A stretch of 36,019 nt of DNA from the NCBI GenBank assembly GCA_023436825.1, contig JAEZHS010000243.1, forward strand, positions 1 through 36,019, given 5' to 3'. Positions 24,372 through 33,552 of the stretch are shown in pieces. The notes under the pieces are model-generated. The model saw only the letters and a program-made list of their open reading frames with translations. It ran no database searches and was not told the origin of the DNA. The stretch is from Pseudomonadota bacterium. Its GTDB lineage: Bacteria > Pseudomonadota > Alphaproteobacteria > Reyranellales > Reyranellaceae. The number at the start of each line of letters is the position of its first letter. Within the stretch, counting starts at the first letter, position 1. The translations under genes were made by a program, and so were the position numbers.

Positions 24372-26143
24372 GGCGCCTTCTCCTGCGGACGACCGCCGGC
24401 GTGCACCGTCATCGGCTGCATCATGCGGGTGGCCGGCATTGCGGCGGGCTGCTGTTGCTGCGGCGGCTGCAGCACCTGCTCCTTCGGCCCGAACGCCTGC
24501 TGGCGGCCGGCCAGCATGACCAGCACCGTGTCGACGCCGGCCAGCGCCGACGGCCGATGGCAAACCACGACGACGATGCCGCCGCGCGCACGGACGCCAA
24601 GGATGGCCTTGGTCAGCGCCTCGTCACCCTCGCGGTCGATGTTGGAATTGGGCTCGTCGAGCACGACCAGGAAGGGATCGCCGTAAAGCGCGCGCGCCAG
24701 TCCGATTCGCTGGCGTTGCCCGGCCGACAAGGCATTGCCGGCGTCGCCCACCTGGGTCTCGTAGCCGTTGGGCAGCGCCAGGATCAGCTCGTGGACACTG
24801 GCCGCCTTGGCCGCGGCGATCACCGCCTCCGACGAGGCATCGGGCTCGAAGCGGGCGATGTTCTCGGCGACGGTGCCCGCAAACAGCTCCATGTCCTGCG
24901 GCAGATAACCGATGTGCGGGCCGAGCGTCTCGGGCGTCCACTGGTCGATGGCCGCGCCGTCGATGCGGATCTTGCCCTGCAGCGCCGGCCAGACGCCGAC
25001 GATCGCTCGCACCAGCGACGACTTGCCGGAGGCACTGGGCCCGATCACCCCCAGCCCCTGGCCGGCCTTGAGCTGGAAGGCGACGCCTTGCACGACCAGG
25101 CGGTTTGTGCCGGGCGGATTGATGCTGACGGCTTCGAGCGTCAGCGTTTCCTTGGGCCGGGGCAGTTCCATGCGCTGCTGCTCGGCCGGTATCGTGCCGA
25201 GCAGGCCGTTCAGCCGCCGCCAGCTCTGGCGCGCCGCGATGAAGCTGCGCCAGTGGGCGAGGGTGACCTCGACCGGCGCCAGAGCGCGCGAGGTCAGGAT
25301 CGAGCTTGCGATGATGATACCGGCGGTGGCCTGCTGGTTGATCACCAGCCAGGCACCGATGCCAAGCACGGTCGACTGCAGGATCATGCGCAGGATCCTG
25401 GAAAGGGCGGCCATGCCGCCCGAAATGTCGGCGACACGCTGCTGGGCGGCGAGATTGCGCCGGTTGTGGTCGTGCCACAGTTTGTTGAGGCGGCCTGCCA
25501 TGCCCATGGCCTGCACGACCTCGGCATTGCGCCGGCTCGATTCGGCGAGCCCCATGCGGCCGTCGGCGACCGCAGCGGCGTCGCGCGCCGGCTGTCGGCT
25601 CAGGAACTCGGTGGCCACGGTGATGGCGATCAGGATCACGCCGCCGACCGTCGCCGCCCAGCCTATCAGCGGATGGAACACGAAGCAGATGCCGAGATAG
25701 AGCGGCATCCAGGGCAGGTCGAAGAAAGCCGCCGGTCCCACGGTCGACATGAAGGATCGGATGCGGTCGAGGTCGTGGACCGGCTGAAAGGAGGGCGGCG
25801 TGATGGCCTTGAGCGGCAGCTTGGTGGCGAGGTCGAAGACGCGGTGGCTCAGCGTCTCGTCGACCGAGGCGGCAATGCGCACCAGCACGCGGCTGCGCAG
25901 GACGTCGAGCAGACCCTGGAAGCCGAACATCAAGAGCGCCAGGATGCTGATCGTGACCAGGGTCGGGATGCTGCGGCCGGGCAGCACGCGGTCGTAGACT
26001 TCCAGCATGAACAGCGGGCCGGTGAGCTGCAGCAGGTTGATGGCGGCCGTGAATACGCCGATGCCGATCAGGGCGTGGCGACATTTGGCGAGGGCGGCGG
26101 ACAGTTCAGAGTTCCGCTTCTGGGCTGGTCTTACCGGCAACAT
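24368..26143 (-). CDS. Type I secretion ABC transporter ATPase/permease (PrtD family)
   Basis: A 591-residue half-transporter. The N-terminal membrane domain (about 20-300) contains the LLQLTGPLFMLEVYDRVLPGRS motif that marks PrtD/LapB-like type I exporters. The ATPase domain has Walker A GPSASGKS at 368-375, signature LSAGQ at 472-476, Walker B VVLDEP at 493-498 and H529. There is no N-terminal C39 peptidase, so substrates keep their C-terminal, uncleaved secretion signal. A Gln/Pro-rich tail (QPPQQQQP) is unusual. The gene leads the ATPase/fusion-protein pair and lies 107 bases below the three glycosyltransferase genes. Known PrtD-type substrates are proteases and S-layer proteins, which makes the nearby sedolisin a natural cargo candidate. 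Confidence 0.95.
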   Translation of the reverse strand: MLPVRPAQKRNSELSAALAKCRHALIGIGVFTAAINLLQLTGPLFMLEVYDRVLPGRSIPTLVTISILALLMFGFQGLLDVLRSRVLVRIAASVDETLSHRVFDLATKLPLKAITPPSFQPVHDLDRIRSFMSTVGPAAFFDLPWMPLYLGICFVFHPLIGWAATVGGVILIAITVATEFLSRQPARDAAAVADGRMGLAESSRRNAEVVQAMGMAGRLNKLWHDHNRRNLAAQQRVADISGGMAALSRILRMILQSTVLGIGAWLVINQQATAGIIIASSILTSRALAPVEVTLAHWRSFIAARQSWRRLNGLLGTIPAEQQRMELPRPKETLTLEAVSINPPGTNRLVVQGVAFQLKAGQGLGVIGPSASGKSSLVRAIVGVWPALQGKIRIDGAAIDQWTPETLGPHIGYLPQDMELFAGTVAENIARFEPDASSEAVIAAAKAASVHELILALPNGYETQVGDAGNALSAGQRQRIGLARALYGDPFLVVLDEPNSNIDREGDEALTKAILGVRARGGIVVVVCHRPSALAGVDTVLVMLAGRQQAFGPKEQVLQPPQQQQPAAMPATRMMQPMTVHAGGRPQEKAP

Positions 26144-26250
26144 CGAGTGCTGGGTCCTATGTCCTTGAAAAGCTACGGTTGCAGGTGACGGCCACTATAC
26201 CACTGGAATTTAGCACAATTGACCTTGGTGCACCGGGGTTCGAGCCGAAC

Positions 26251-27480
26251 TTAGGCAGATCTTGGGGCGGCTCCAGGCCGGAATCGTCGCAGGAGCCCGG
26301 CCAGGCCTGCCTCCCTGCCGGCCAGGCTCTCGACAGTGGCGTTGAGGACGCGGCCGAGGTCGTCGCGCGCCCGGCCGGCTGCATGGACCGCGCAGGCGCT
26401 CAGGTCGGGCAGCCGATCGAGTGCCTCCAGGACCGCAATACCAAGGCTGTCGCCGTCATACTCCTCCATCGCCACGCCCCAGCCGTGGTCGAAAGCCGGC
26501 CGGGCGAAGGCACAATCCTTCGGGGCGACGATGGGGATGCCAACATGATGGGCATCTGCGAATACCCCCGACCCTCGCCGCCCGTAGATATCGGGGTCGT
26601 AGGGCAGCAACAACAGGTCGGCCTCGGCCAATCGGTCGAGATACTCGTCGGAAGTGAGCACCCCCCGGCGAACCTGCACGCGCCCGTCGAGCTGGGCAAG
26701 ATGATCGAACATCGGCTGGTCGAGCTCGGCATCGGACCCCTCGACGATGCCATGGATCATGAACGTGACGTCGCGATGACGGTCGAGGACGTGCGGTATG
26801 GCCCGCGGCAGCAGGCGGTAGCCCTTTGCCCTATTGGCGAAGCCGATGCAGGAGACGACAGGCGATCCGCCAGCCGCCTTGGCGGTGCGGGCGCGCGCGG
26901 CCAGTCCCGGGCCCGGCATGACGCCGACCTCGAACGGCGCGATACCGCGATAGAAGTCCGCCATCACCGGCGTCTCGCAATAGGCCTCGACGCCGCCGGC
27001 GTTGGCCGCGAGCTCGGCGAGGGCGGCGCGTGCTTCGCCGCCCGGCCCGGCAGCCGCAGGACTGTCGGGCGCTGCAAGATGATGCGGCCCGTAGAGCAGC
27101 CACAGCAGGATGCGCGGCCTCGGCCGAGGCCAGGAACGCCTCAACTGCCGCGCCAACGCCATGGCCAACACCTGGTCGCAGCACGGCAGGATGATCAGAT
27201 CCGGCGTGCCCGACCGACGCATCGCATCAGCCAGTTGGCGACCGGTCTCTTCGACGCCGTCTGCGAACTCCGCGGGCGTTGCGTAGGATCGTCCGTACAC
27301 CGACCGGTTGAACGTCGGCGTGACGTCCAGTTCGTCGACGACGCGGCGATCGGCATAGGCCGAGCCCAGGCATGGTGCGGCCAAGCCCAGTTCCGAAAGC
27401 TCGCCCTGCAGACGCTGCACGGCGTTGAAGTGGTGCCCGCCCAGCGAATGCACCGCCGGATCGATGATCAGCGCCTTCAT
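26251..27480 (-). CDS. Glycosyltransferase (GT-B fold, family 4-like)
   Basis: A 409-residue protein starting MKALIIDPAVHSLGGHHFN, with the small-residue loop of GT-B enzymes. The C-terminal half carries the nucleotide-sugar site: a strand SCIGFANRAKGYRLLP (210-225), then LLLPYDPDIYGRRGSGVFADAHHVG (about 290-314), equivalent to the E(x7)E-type region, where acidic residues are replaced by RRGSGVF as in some family-4 relatives. The sugar and acceptor are unknown. ATG 27480 overlaps the upstream gene stop (ATGA); the frame is open to 27894 but inside that gene. It is third of three glycosyltransferase genes and precedes the secretion ATPase. Confidence 0.8.
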   Translation of the reverse strand: MKALIIDPAVHSLGGHHFNAVQRLQGELSELGLAAPCLGSAYADRRVVDELDVTPTFNRSVYGRSYATPAEFADGVEETGRQLADAMRRSGTPDLIILPCCDQVLAMALARQLRRSWPRPRPRILLWLLYGPHHLAAPDSPAAAGPGGEARAALAELAANAGGVEAYCETPVMADFYRGIAPFEVGVMPGPGLAARARTAKAAGGSPVVSCIGFANRAKGYRLLPRAIPHVLDRHRDVTFMIHGIVEGSDAELDQPMFDHLAQLDGRVQVRRGVLTSDEYLDRLAEADLLLLPYDPDIYGRRGSGVFADAHHVGIPIVAPKDCAFARPAFDHGWGVAMEEYDGDSLGIAVLEALDRLPDLSACAVHAAGRARDDLGRVLNATVESLAGREAGLAGLLRRFRPGAAPRSA

Positions 27481-28361
27481 GTCGGGGCGAGCATGCGGCG
27501 CCATGACGGTCGCGCGATCTCGGTTGTGCGGTGCGCCATCATGGTCAGCCGCCAGCGCCATTTGAATTCCGACGGTTGGTAGAGATGCTGGCGTGGTGCG
27601 TGGACCTGCAGGGCCGGGAAGATGTGGAGTTGCCCGCCGCTGCGGCCGATCGCCGTGTTGAAGGCGACATGCTCGGAGGTTTCGCGCCCGTTCGCATCGA
27701 CGCCGCGATAGCGGGCCGCGAGAGCGGCTGGCAGCCGGTAGATGCCGAGCCCGCCGAAGGCCGAGCGTACGGCGATCGGCGGCAGCGATGGCGGGATCTC
27801 GATCTGCCTCCGGAAGACCTCGCGGAACTTGGCGGCCTCGAAGGTCTCGTTGGAGCCGCGGCCCCAGATCGGATGCCAACAGTCGTCGGGACACCAGCGC
27901 TCATGCCGCAACGCCCAGACGTCGTAGTAACGTGGTACCGAGTTGGCGAGGACGCCGGCCCGCATCGGCGCGGCATCGAGCCAAGTTGCGGCCCGGGCAA
28001 AGGAGGCGGCCGAGATGGGTCGGCTCAGCACGTCGTCGAGGTCGGCGACGACGAGGTGATCGTGATCGGCGAAGTGCCGCGCGATGACGTCGAGGCCGGC
28101 ATTGCGTGCATGGGCAATGCGTTCCGTTCGCTTCGGCAGTCGATGCTCCAGCATGCCGAGGTCGATCAGCTCACCCGATCGACCGGCCAGCCAGCGCTCG
28201 ATGATCGCGCTCGTGTCGTCGCGCGTGTCGCTCACAATGAAGATGAACGAGGCCGAATGGTACAAGGCGGCGAAGCGCGCAAGATTGTCGAGCACGCCCG
28301 GCAGTTGCGCGGCGCAGTCGCGCGCAACGCCGACGAAGACGGCTCTTCGGTCCGCTAGCAT
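27477..28361 (-). CDS. Putative GT-A type glycosyltransferase with DLDD motif
   Basis: A 294-residue protein. VVADLDDVL (residues 104-112; DLDD at 107-110) looks like a metal-binding DxD motif. The later RYYDVWALRH, SAFGGLGIYRLP and ETSEHVAFN segments resemble the donor and acceptor parts of mannosyl- or galactosyltransferase-like proteins related to fungal capsule CAP59/CMT1 enzymes, a resemblance I hold loosely. There is no signal or membrane segment. The start at ATG 28361 lies 13 bases after the upstream gene; its SD is weak, so coupling is likely. It is the middle gene of the glycosyltransferase trio. Confidence 0.65.
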   Translation of the reverse strand: MLADRRAVFVGVARDCAAQLPGVLDNLARFAALYHSASFIFIVSDTRDDTSAIIERWLAGRSGELIDLGMLEHRLPKRTERIAHARNAGLDVIARHFADHDHLVVADLDDVLSRPISAASFARAATWLDAAPMRAGVLANSVPRYYDVWALRHERWCPDDCWHPIWGRGSNETFEAAKFREVFRRQIEIPPSLPPIAVRSAFGGLGIYRLPAALAARYRGVDANGRETSEHVAFNTAIGRSGGQLHIFPALQVHAPRQHLYQPSEFKWRWRLTMMAHRTTEIARPSWRRMLAPT

Positions 28362-28374
28362 GCAGAGGGCCCGT

Positions 28375-29412
28375 TCACGAGCGCGAACGTAGCCGCGACA
28401 GCCACGTGCCGGTCTTCTTCGGATCGTTTCCGCCGCTGTCGGAAGCGGCGAGTGACGAACGCAGCGCCTCGGCGACGGTGGCCTCGGCCATGAGGTGACG
28501 CTCCTTGCCGAAAGTCCGACATATGGCATCGGCCTGATCGCGTAGCACCGTCTGGATCAATCGCAGGACGTTGTCGCGGATTGGCCGCCATCGACGCGAC
28601 GAGGAGTTATAGGGTCCGCCGGGGACGGTGGCGTTGGAGTGCTTGTTCGCTCCGTGCATACGGTAAGCGTAGAGCGTTTCATGGATGGCGATGGAGCCGG
28701 TCAGCAGGCTGGCGAAGGTCGAGAGATAGAAGTCGACATAAAGTCGTAATGCTTCGTCGGGCGGCACCATGATCAAGTCGACGAAGGAGCGGCGGAACAT
28801 CATGCTGGCGGTCGTGTTGGTGGCGCTCGCCGCCGACCAATGCGGATGAAATGTCAGTCCGCGACGCGGCGCATAGGTGAGCGCGCCGGTTGCCGGATCG
28901 AGGCGGGGCACCAGCGCCGGGTCGATTGCCCGCGGCGTCCTCTCGCCGAGATCGACCGAATCGAACCACCAGGCGGTGCCGGCGAGCAGGCGGTTCTGCG
29001 CGTCGATGACGTGCGAATCGCAATAGGTGAGAGCGACCGGAAAGTCGGCGTTGAGATGGACTTCGAGATGGCGCGCCACGAAGTCCTCGTACCAGATGTC
29101 GTCCGAATCGAGGAACGACACGAATGGGGTGTCGAGCATCGCCATGCCGCGCCGCATGGCGCCGCCCTGGCCGGTATTGTCGTCCAGCTTCACATAGCGA
29201 AAGCGCCCGTCGTTCAGTCGCGACAGACAACGTCGGATGGCCTCGTCCGAGCCATCCGTCGAGGCGTCATCCACGATGACGACGCTGAGATCGCGCACGG
29301 TTTGGCGCGCCACCGAGTCGATGGCCTTCTCGACATAGGCGGCGTTGTTGTGATTGGCGACGACGATCCCGACGGGGGGAGCGGAGGGCATTGCCGTGGG
29401 AGTTCCCTGCAT
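28375..29412 (-). CDS. Family-2 glycosyltransferase
   Basis: A 345-residue GT-A enzyme. The N-terminal strand VGIVVANHNNAAYVEKAIDSV is typical of GT2, with DDASTDGS at 48-55 and the metal-binding FLDSDD at 100-105. The later WWFDSV... and AYRMHG segments fit the acceptor side of GT2 enzymes that act on capsule, O-antigen or protein glycans. ATG 29412 is the first start; ATG 29391 (residue 8) is also possible, with AGGGA 12 bases before it. It is the first gene of the minus-strand run and is divergent from the sedolisin gene across 186 bases, so the two may be regulated together. Confidence 0.88.
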   Translation of the reverse strand: MQGTPTAMPSAPPVGIVVANHNNAAYVEKAIDSVARQTVRDLSVVIVDDASTDGSDEAIRRCLSRLNDGRFRYVKLDDNTGQGGAMRRGMAMLDTPFVSFLDSDDIWYEDFVARHLEVHLNADFPVALTYCDSHVIDAQNRLLAGTAWWFDSVDLGERTPRAIDPALVPRLDPATGALTYAPRRGLTFHPHWSAASATNTTASMMFRRSFVDLIMVPPDEALRLYVDFYLSTFASLLTGSIAIHETLYAYRMHGANKHSNATVPGGPYNSSSRRWRPIRDNVLRLIQTVLRDQADAICRTFGKERHLMAEATVAEALRSSLAASDSGGNDPKKTGTWLSRLRSRS

Positions 29413-29598
29413 GGGCTTGGATTGGCCGCAGCGCGGCGGCTCCTTCTTGTACGAGATTTTGCAGTGGGGACAACTGAGTCGTGCACGAATTCAGCCCGCT
29501 GCAATGATCCTTTGAATGCGATGGCGCCGGGGATGTACCCATGATCAATTGCGTATCGGTTGCGGTTTCTGTGATCGCCGGTTCCTGGGGGGAGCGCC

Positions 29599-32535
29599 AT
29601 GGCCTATCAAGTCATCGACAATTCGAGCTATCTCGATTTTACCGGCTACAGGATCACTGACCAAAGCACGGTTCAGGCGGCCTACGATCTGAATCCTGCC
29701 TATATTTTCGGCGGCGCGGGTCCGTCGGCCCTGGGGAGCACCTTCCTCAATGCCGCGTTGATCCTCGAGCGCAATCAGGACCCGACGGCACTGCTCGCAG
29801 CCGATTGGGGCACACGCCAGAAGACGCTCGCCGAGCTCAACGATGCCGGTGCGCTGTGGACGGCCTACGGCGCCGACCAGGCGCTGTTCGATACGGTGAC
29901 GACCGCGCTGACGTCGGCGCCCTACAACCTCACGCTGCTGACCGACAGCAACGCGGCGACGCACGGCAACTACGTCACCTCTGCCGAGTCGCGCACCATC
30001 TGGCTCGAGATCAACACCGGCACCGAGTTCGCCGACCTTTTCCAGACGCCGCTGTTCTACTACGACGATCCCGGCCGCAACGGCGAGGAGTTCTATTTCT
30101 GGAACGGCGATCTCGCCTTGCCGGAGGAATGGCTGGTCGACGGCATCTGGTTCGACACCAGCAACTCGCCGCCCGGCTCCAACCTCGCGCCGCCCGGTGC
30201 ATCGGCGACGCTGCTGCCGGGCGCGCAGAGCGTCGGCAATACCTCGACCCAAGGCCAGCTCCTGTCGCCGCAGGACATTGCCGCCCTCTACAACTTCCCG
30301 CTGGCCGACCTGAACGTGGCGACCGGCGCCATCGGGCTGATCGAACCCGGCATCGGCAATGCCTTGCGCCCCGGCACCACCGAGTCGTTCCAGGAATTGC
30401 TGGCACAATATCTTGCCGAACTTGGCCAGACCGGAACCGGCACGGTCTACGTCCAGGGCGAGGACGGCCAGTCGTGGGCCGACAGCGACGGCGGCGGCGG
30501 CGAGCGCTCGCTCGATGTGGGCGTGGTGGCCTCGGCCAACCCCAACAGCGACATCGTGCTCTACAACGGCTCGGGCTACCGCGGAAACGCCGATGCCTCG
30601 GTCTTCAGCGCGATCCAGAGCTCGATCTGGGCGTCGCCGATCCCGACTTCCGTCATCTCCAATTCCTGGGGCGACGCGCAGAGCATGACGCCGGGCTCGG
30701 TGTTCTATGAGGCCTACTGGGGGCTCTTCGTCGACGCCGCGTTGAGCAACATCACGATGCTCACTGCGCTGGGTGACGGCGGGTCGGGCAACGAGACGGC
30801 CAACGGCCTCACCAATGTCGAGTACAACGTCACCAGTCCCTACGGCATCCTGGTGGGTGGCACGTCGCTCTCCACCATCGTCGCCGCCAGTAACGATCCG
30901 AGCATCGATTCGCTCCTGGTCACCCCGGCGCTCGGCGGAAACCTTTCCCTGATCTGGCAGCTCGTCGCCGGCGGCCTAACCAGCCTGCCCTCGGATGCTT
31001 CGGATCTGCAGTACTTCGTCGAGTCGGTGTGGAACCAGTACCTGCTCAGCGGCAACCGCATCACAACCTCGAGCCGCATCTTCGAAGGCGGCTACTACAT
31101 CAACACCACGGGATCGGGCGGCGTCGATCCCACTCAGCCTGTGCCGTCCTATCAGGTCGACTACGGGCTGAATCCCGTGACCTCCGACCCGTTGGCCCAA
31201 GTCGGCCGCGGTGCGCCCGACGTTGCCGCGAATGCCGGCGGCAACCTCGAGTATCTCGTGCCCAATGCCGACATGACCGGTCTGGGGCCCGACGGCGGCA
31301 CCAGCGCGGCATCGCCCTTCTGGGCCTCGTTGATGCTGCAGATCAACACGATCTTCGTCGATCAGGGGCTGCCCGAACTCGGCTATGCCAACGATCTGCT
31401 CTATATCGCCTCGGCGATCGCTCCGCCGTCCTTCAACGACGTGCAGTACGGCAACAATACCTCGTCGTTCTTCACCACCGGAGCCTATCGCACGCTCAAT
31501 GAGGCGGGCACCGAGTATGTGGCGGTGACGCCGACAGGGTACGGCTACCAGGCCGGCCCGGGCTACGACCTCACGACCGGCCTGGGATCGCCCAACGGCG
31601 TGTTGCTGGCGCGCTCGATGACGGCGATCGCCCATGCCAAGATGTACGGCACCAGTCCCGACATGCTCGAAGCAGACGGGCTGGGTGGCTGGACGAGTGG
31701 TGCCGACCAGACACTGCTTTTTCAGACGATGTCAGGCGGCGCCGCAACGGTTGGCGTCGATCTCGGCGGCGACGCGATGGGCTTCACCAGCATGGCGTCC
31801 GCCACCTACGCCTGGACCAACCGCTTCGCTCAGCAAGCGATGCAGGCCGATTTCGACCCCGCACTGGTGCGGCTCTACGACATGCAAAGCCATGGCTGGG
31901 TCGGCCAGTCGTCGGTGTCGGCGGGCGAGAGCCTGTCCGTGTCGATCAATGGCGATGCGACCGACGCGGTTCAGGGCATCCTCAGCAGCCCGTTCGGCTT
32001 CGCCGACTTCGTCTCGGATGCAGGTGCGGTGCGTGCGGCGCGGCCGGTCGCGGTGGCCGAGACGGCGCGCGGCCTCGACGATCAGACGGTGATCGTACGC
32101 TTGCGACAGAACGGGCAGGACAGCGTGTCGGTGAGTTTCTACCGCGTCGACGATCTCGGCGGCACGATCGACGGCCATCGACCCGGCGACGCGGGCTATG
32201 CGGCTGCCGCGGCTGGTCGCGGCTATCAGCTCGCGAGCGGCGGCACGTCGATCAGTGGGCCCGGTTACGGCAACTTCGCCCAGACGGCGCTCCTCGACGT
32301 CGATGCCGGCGACATGATCGCCATGACGCTCACCAACAAAAGCAGCGGGAACACCTACTGGGCGTTCGCCCAAGCCAACGAATCGGTCGGCGGTCAGCAG
32401 GTCGGCCATCTATGGAGCTACGGCCTGAACACCTGGGGCTGGGAGGACCTGCGCGGCGGCGGCGATCGCGACTTCAACGATCTCGTGGTTCAGTTCGACT
32501 TCACCAGCAATTACGGCAGCGGCTGGCTTGCCTAG
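29599..32535 (+). CDS. Sedolisin (S53) serine-carboxyl peptidase with DUF4114-like C-terminus
   Basis: A 978-residue secreted-type peptidase. Residues about 60-180 fit the pro-kumamolisin activation domain, and the catalytic domain runs from about 222 (LSPQDIAALYNF) to 675. The catalytic set of sedolisins is complete: E302 and D306 (GGERSLD), oxyanion D393 (LGDGGSG) and nucleophile S569 (GGTSAASP). The calcium site is D614/V615 and the AGPGYD loop with D657. About 300 residues follow, ending in a DUF4114-like motif (RGGGDRDFNDLVV, 952-964) and a short hydrophobic end (GWLA). There is no N-terminal signal peptide and no RTX nonapeptides. With a type I exporter nearby, C-terminal secretion is likely. 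Sedolisins cut proteins at acidic pH. GGGGGGAG lies just before ATG 29599. Confidence 0.92.
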   Translation: MAYQVIDNSSYLDFTGYRITDQSTVQAAYDLNPAYIFGGAGPSALGSTFLNAALILERNQDPTALLAADWGTRQKTLAELNDAGALWTAYGADQALFDTVTTALTSAPYNLTLLTDSNAATHGNYVTSAESRTIWLEINTGTEFADLFQTPLFYYDDPGRNGEEFYFWNGDLALPEEWLVDGIWFDTSNSPPGSNLAPPGASATLLPGAQSVGNTSTQGQLLSPQDIAALYNFPLADLNVATGAIGLIEPGIGNALRPGTTESFQELLAQYLAELGQTGTGTVYVQGEDGQSWADSDGGGGERSLDVGVVASANPNSDIVLYNGSGYRGNADASVFSAIQSSIWASPIPTSVISNSWGDAQSMTPGSVFYEAYWGLFVDAALSNITMLTALGDGGSGNETANGLTNVEYNVTSPYGILVGGTSLSTIVAASNDPSIDSLLVTPALGGNLSLIWQLVAGGLTSLPSDASDLQYFVESVWNQYLLSGNRITTSSRIFEGGYYINTTGSGGVDPTQPVPSYQVDYGLNPVTSDPLAQVGRGAPDVAANAGGNLEYLVPNADMTGLGPDGGTSAASPFWASLMLQINTIFVDQGLPELGYANDLLYIASAIAPPSFNDVQYGNNTSSFFTTGAYRTLNEAGTEYVAVTPTGYGYQAGPGYDLTTGLGSPNGVLLARSMTAIAHAKMYGTSPDMLEADGLGGWTSGADQTLLFQTMSGGAATVGVDLGGDAMGFTSMASATYAWTNRFAQQAMQADFDPALVRLYDMQSHGWVGQSSVSAGESLSVSINGDATDAVQGILSSPFGFADFVSDAGAVRAARPVAVAETARGLDDQTVIVRLRQNGQDSVSVSFYRVDDLGGTIDGHRPGDAGYAAAAAGRGYQLASGGTSISGPGYGNFAQTALLDVDAGDMIAMTLTNKSSGNTYWAFAQANESVGGQQVGHLWSYGLNTWGWEDLRGGGDRDFNDLVVQFDFTSNYGSGWLA

Positions 32536-32556
32536 AAAAGACCACTAGGCAGCCAT

Positions 32557-32613
32557 CCCCTTTCCGTCGCAAACTACGGGTCAGGCGAAAAATCGCCACG
32601 GACGGCAAAGGGG
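32557..32613 (+). terminator. Hairpin structure after the peptidase gene
   Basis: CCCCTTTCCGTC (32557-32568) pairs with GACGGCAAAGGGG (32601-32613), with one unpaired base. Inside is a small hairpin GGCGA / TCGCC (32584-32588 and 32593-32597) with an AAAA loop. It begins 22 bases after the stop and would separate peptidase transcription from the importer genes, though there is no T-run. Confidence 0.45.
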
Positions 32614-32676
32614 GGAAATCGATGCCAGCGCAGGCCTGCGGAACCATTGCCACGCCCGCGGACTGATCCGTCGGTC

Positions 32677-33552
32677 ATGGACGGCTCAGCCAATCTGCTG
32701 CTCAACGCCATCGTCTCCGGGCTGCTGCTCGGCGGCTTCTATGCGGCGGTGTCGGTCGGGATCGCCATCTCCTTCGGCCTGCTCGACATCGTCAACATCG
32801 CCCATCCGGCCTTCATCCTGCTCGGCTCGTATGCCGCCTTCATCGGCAACACGGTGTTCGGTGTCGATCCGATCCTGAGCGCGGTCATTGTGCTGCCGCT
32901 CTTCTACCTGCTGGGCATGCTCGCCTATCAGGTCTACTACGTCGCCTTCGAGCGTCGCGACGACCAGTCGCTGCGCGGCCTGTCTTTCTTCTTCGGCCTG
33001 CTGTTCATCACCGAAGTGGGGCTGGTCCTCACCTTCGGCGTCGACTATCGCACCGTCCAGGCGGCGTATATCGGCCCCAGCATCAATCTCGGCCTGTTCG
33101 ACCTCCCGCTCAGGCTGCTCGTGCCCTTCCTGGTGGCGCTGATCATGGTGGTCGGCCTCCAGCTCTTCCTGTCGCGCACCTTCGTCGGCCGCGCCGTGCA
33201 GGCGGTGGCCCAGGACCAGGGTGCGCTGCGGCTGATGGCGGCCGACCCGGTCAAGATCAAGCGCATCGCCTTCGGCTTGTCGATCGCCACGGCGGCGCTG
33301 GGCGGCGCCTGCCTGATCATCATCCAGCCGGTCGAGCCCTCGATCGGCCGCGAGTACATCGGCCGCGTCTTCGCCATCGTCGTGCTGGGCGGCCTGGGCA
33401 GCTTTCCCGGCATGGTCATCGCCGCCTTCACTCTCGGCATTGCCGAGAGCCTCACCGCCACCTTCTTCGGCCCGTCGTGGGCGCCGGCTGTGGCCTTCGG
33501 CATCCTGCTGATCACGCTCGCGGTACGGCCCAGTGGCATCCTTGGTCGATAA
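32677..33552 (+). CDS. LivH-type ABC importer permease (second system)
   Basis: A 291-residue inner-membrane permease with about eight hydrophobic segments. Family marks are LLLGGFYAAVSVGIAISFGLLDIVNIAHPAF near the N-terminus and FAIVVLGGLGSFPGMVIAAFTLGIAESL near the C-terminus. I use ATG 32677, where homology starts; the frame is open from TTG 32647. The SD is weak. Unlike the first system, no binding-protein gene precedes it. It heads a four-gene run whose later genes all overlap. Confidence 0.92.
   Translation: MDGSANLLLNAIVSGLLLGGFYAAVSVGIAISFGLLDIVNIAHPAFILLGSYAAFIGNTVFGVDPILSAVIVLPLFYLLGMLAYQVYYVAFERRDDQSLRGLSFFFGLLFITEVGLVLTFGVDYRTVQAAYIGPSINLGLFDLPLRLLVPFLVALIMVVGLQLFLSRTFVGRAVQAVAQDQGALRLMAADPVKIKRIAFGLSIATAALGGACLIIIQPVEPSIGREYIGRVFAIVVLGGLGSFPGMVIAAFTLGIAESLTATFFGPSWAPAVAFGILLITLAVRPSGILGR

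Noticed and set aside
26190..26235. Minus-strand promoter TTGTGC / TATAGT before the secretion ATPase
   Set aside because: The spacer is only 13 bases, too short for a sigma70 promoter, although the TATAGT box alone might be used.
29599..32535. RTX calcium-binding nonapeptide repeats in the sedolisin
   Set aside because: Gly- and Asp-rich patches are present, such as GGGDRDFND, but no tandem GGxGxDxUx series was found.
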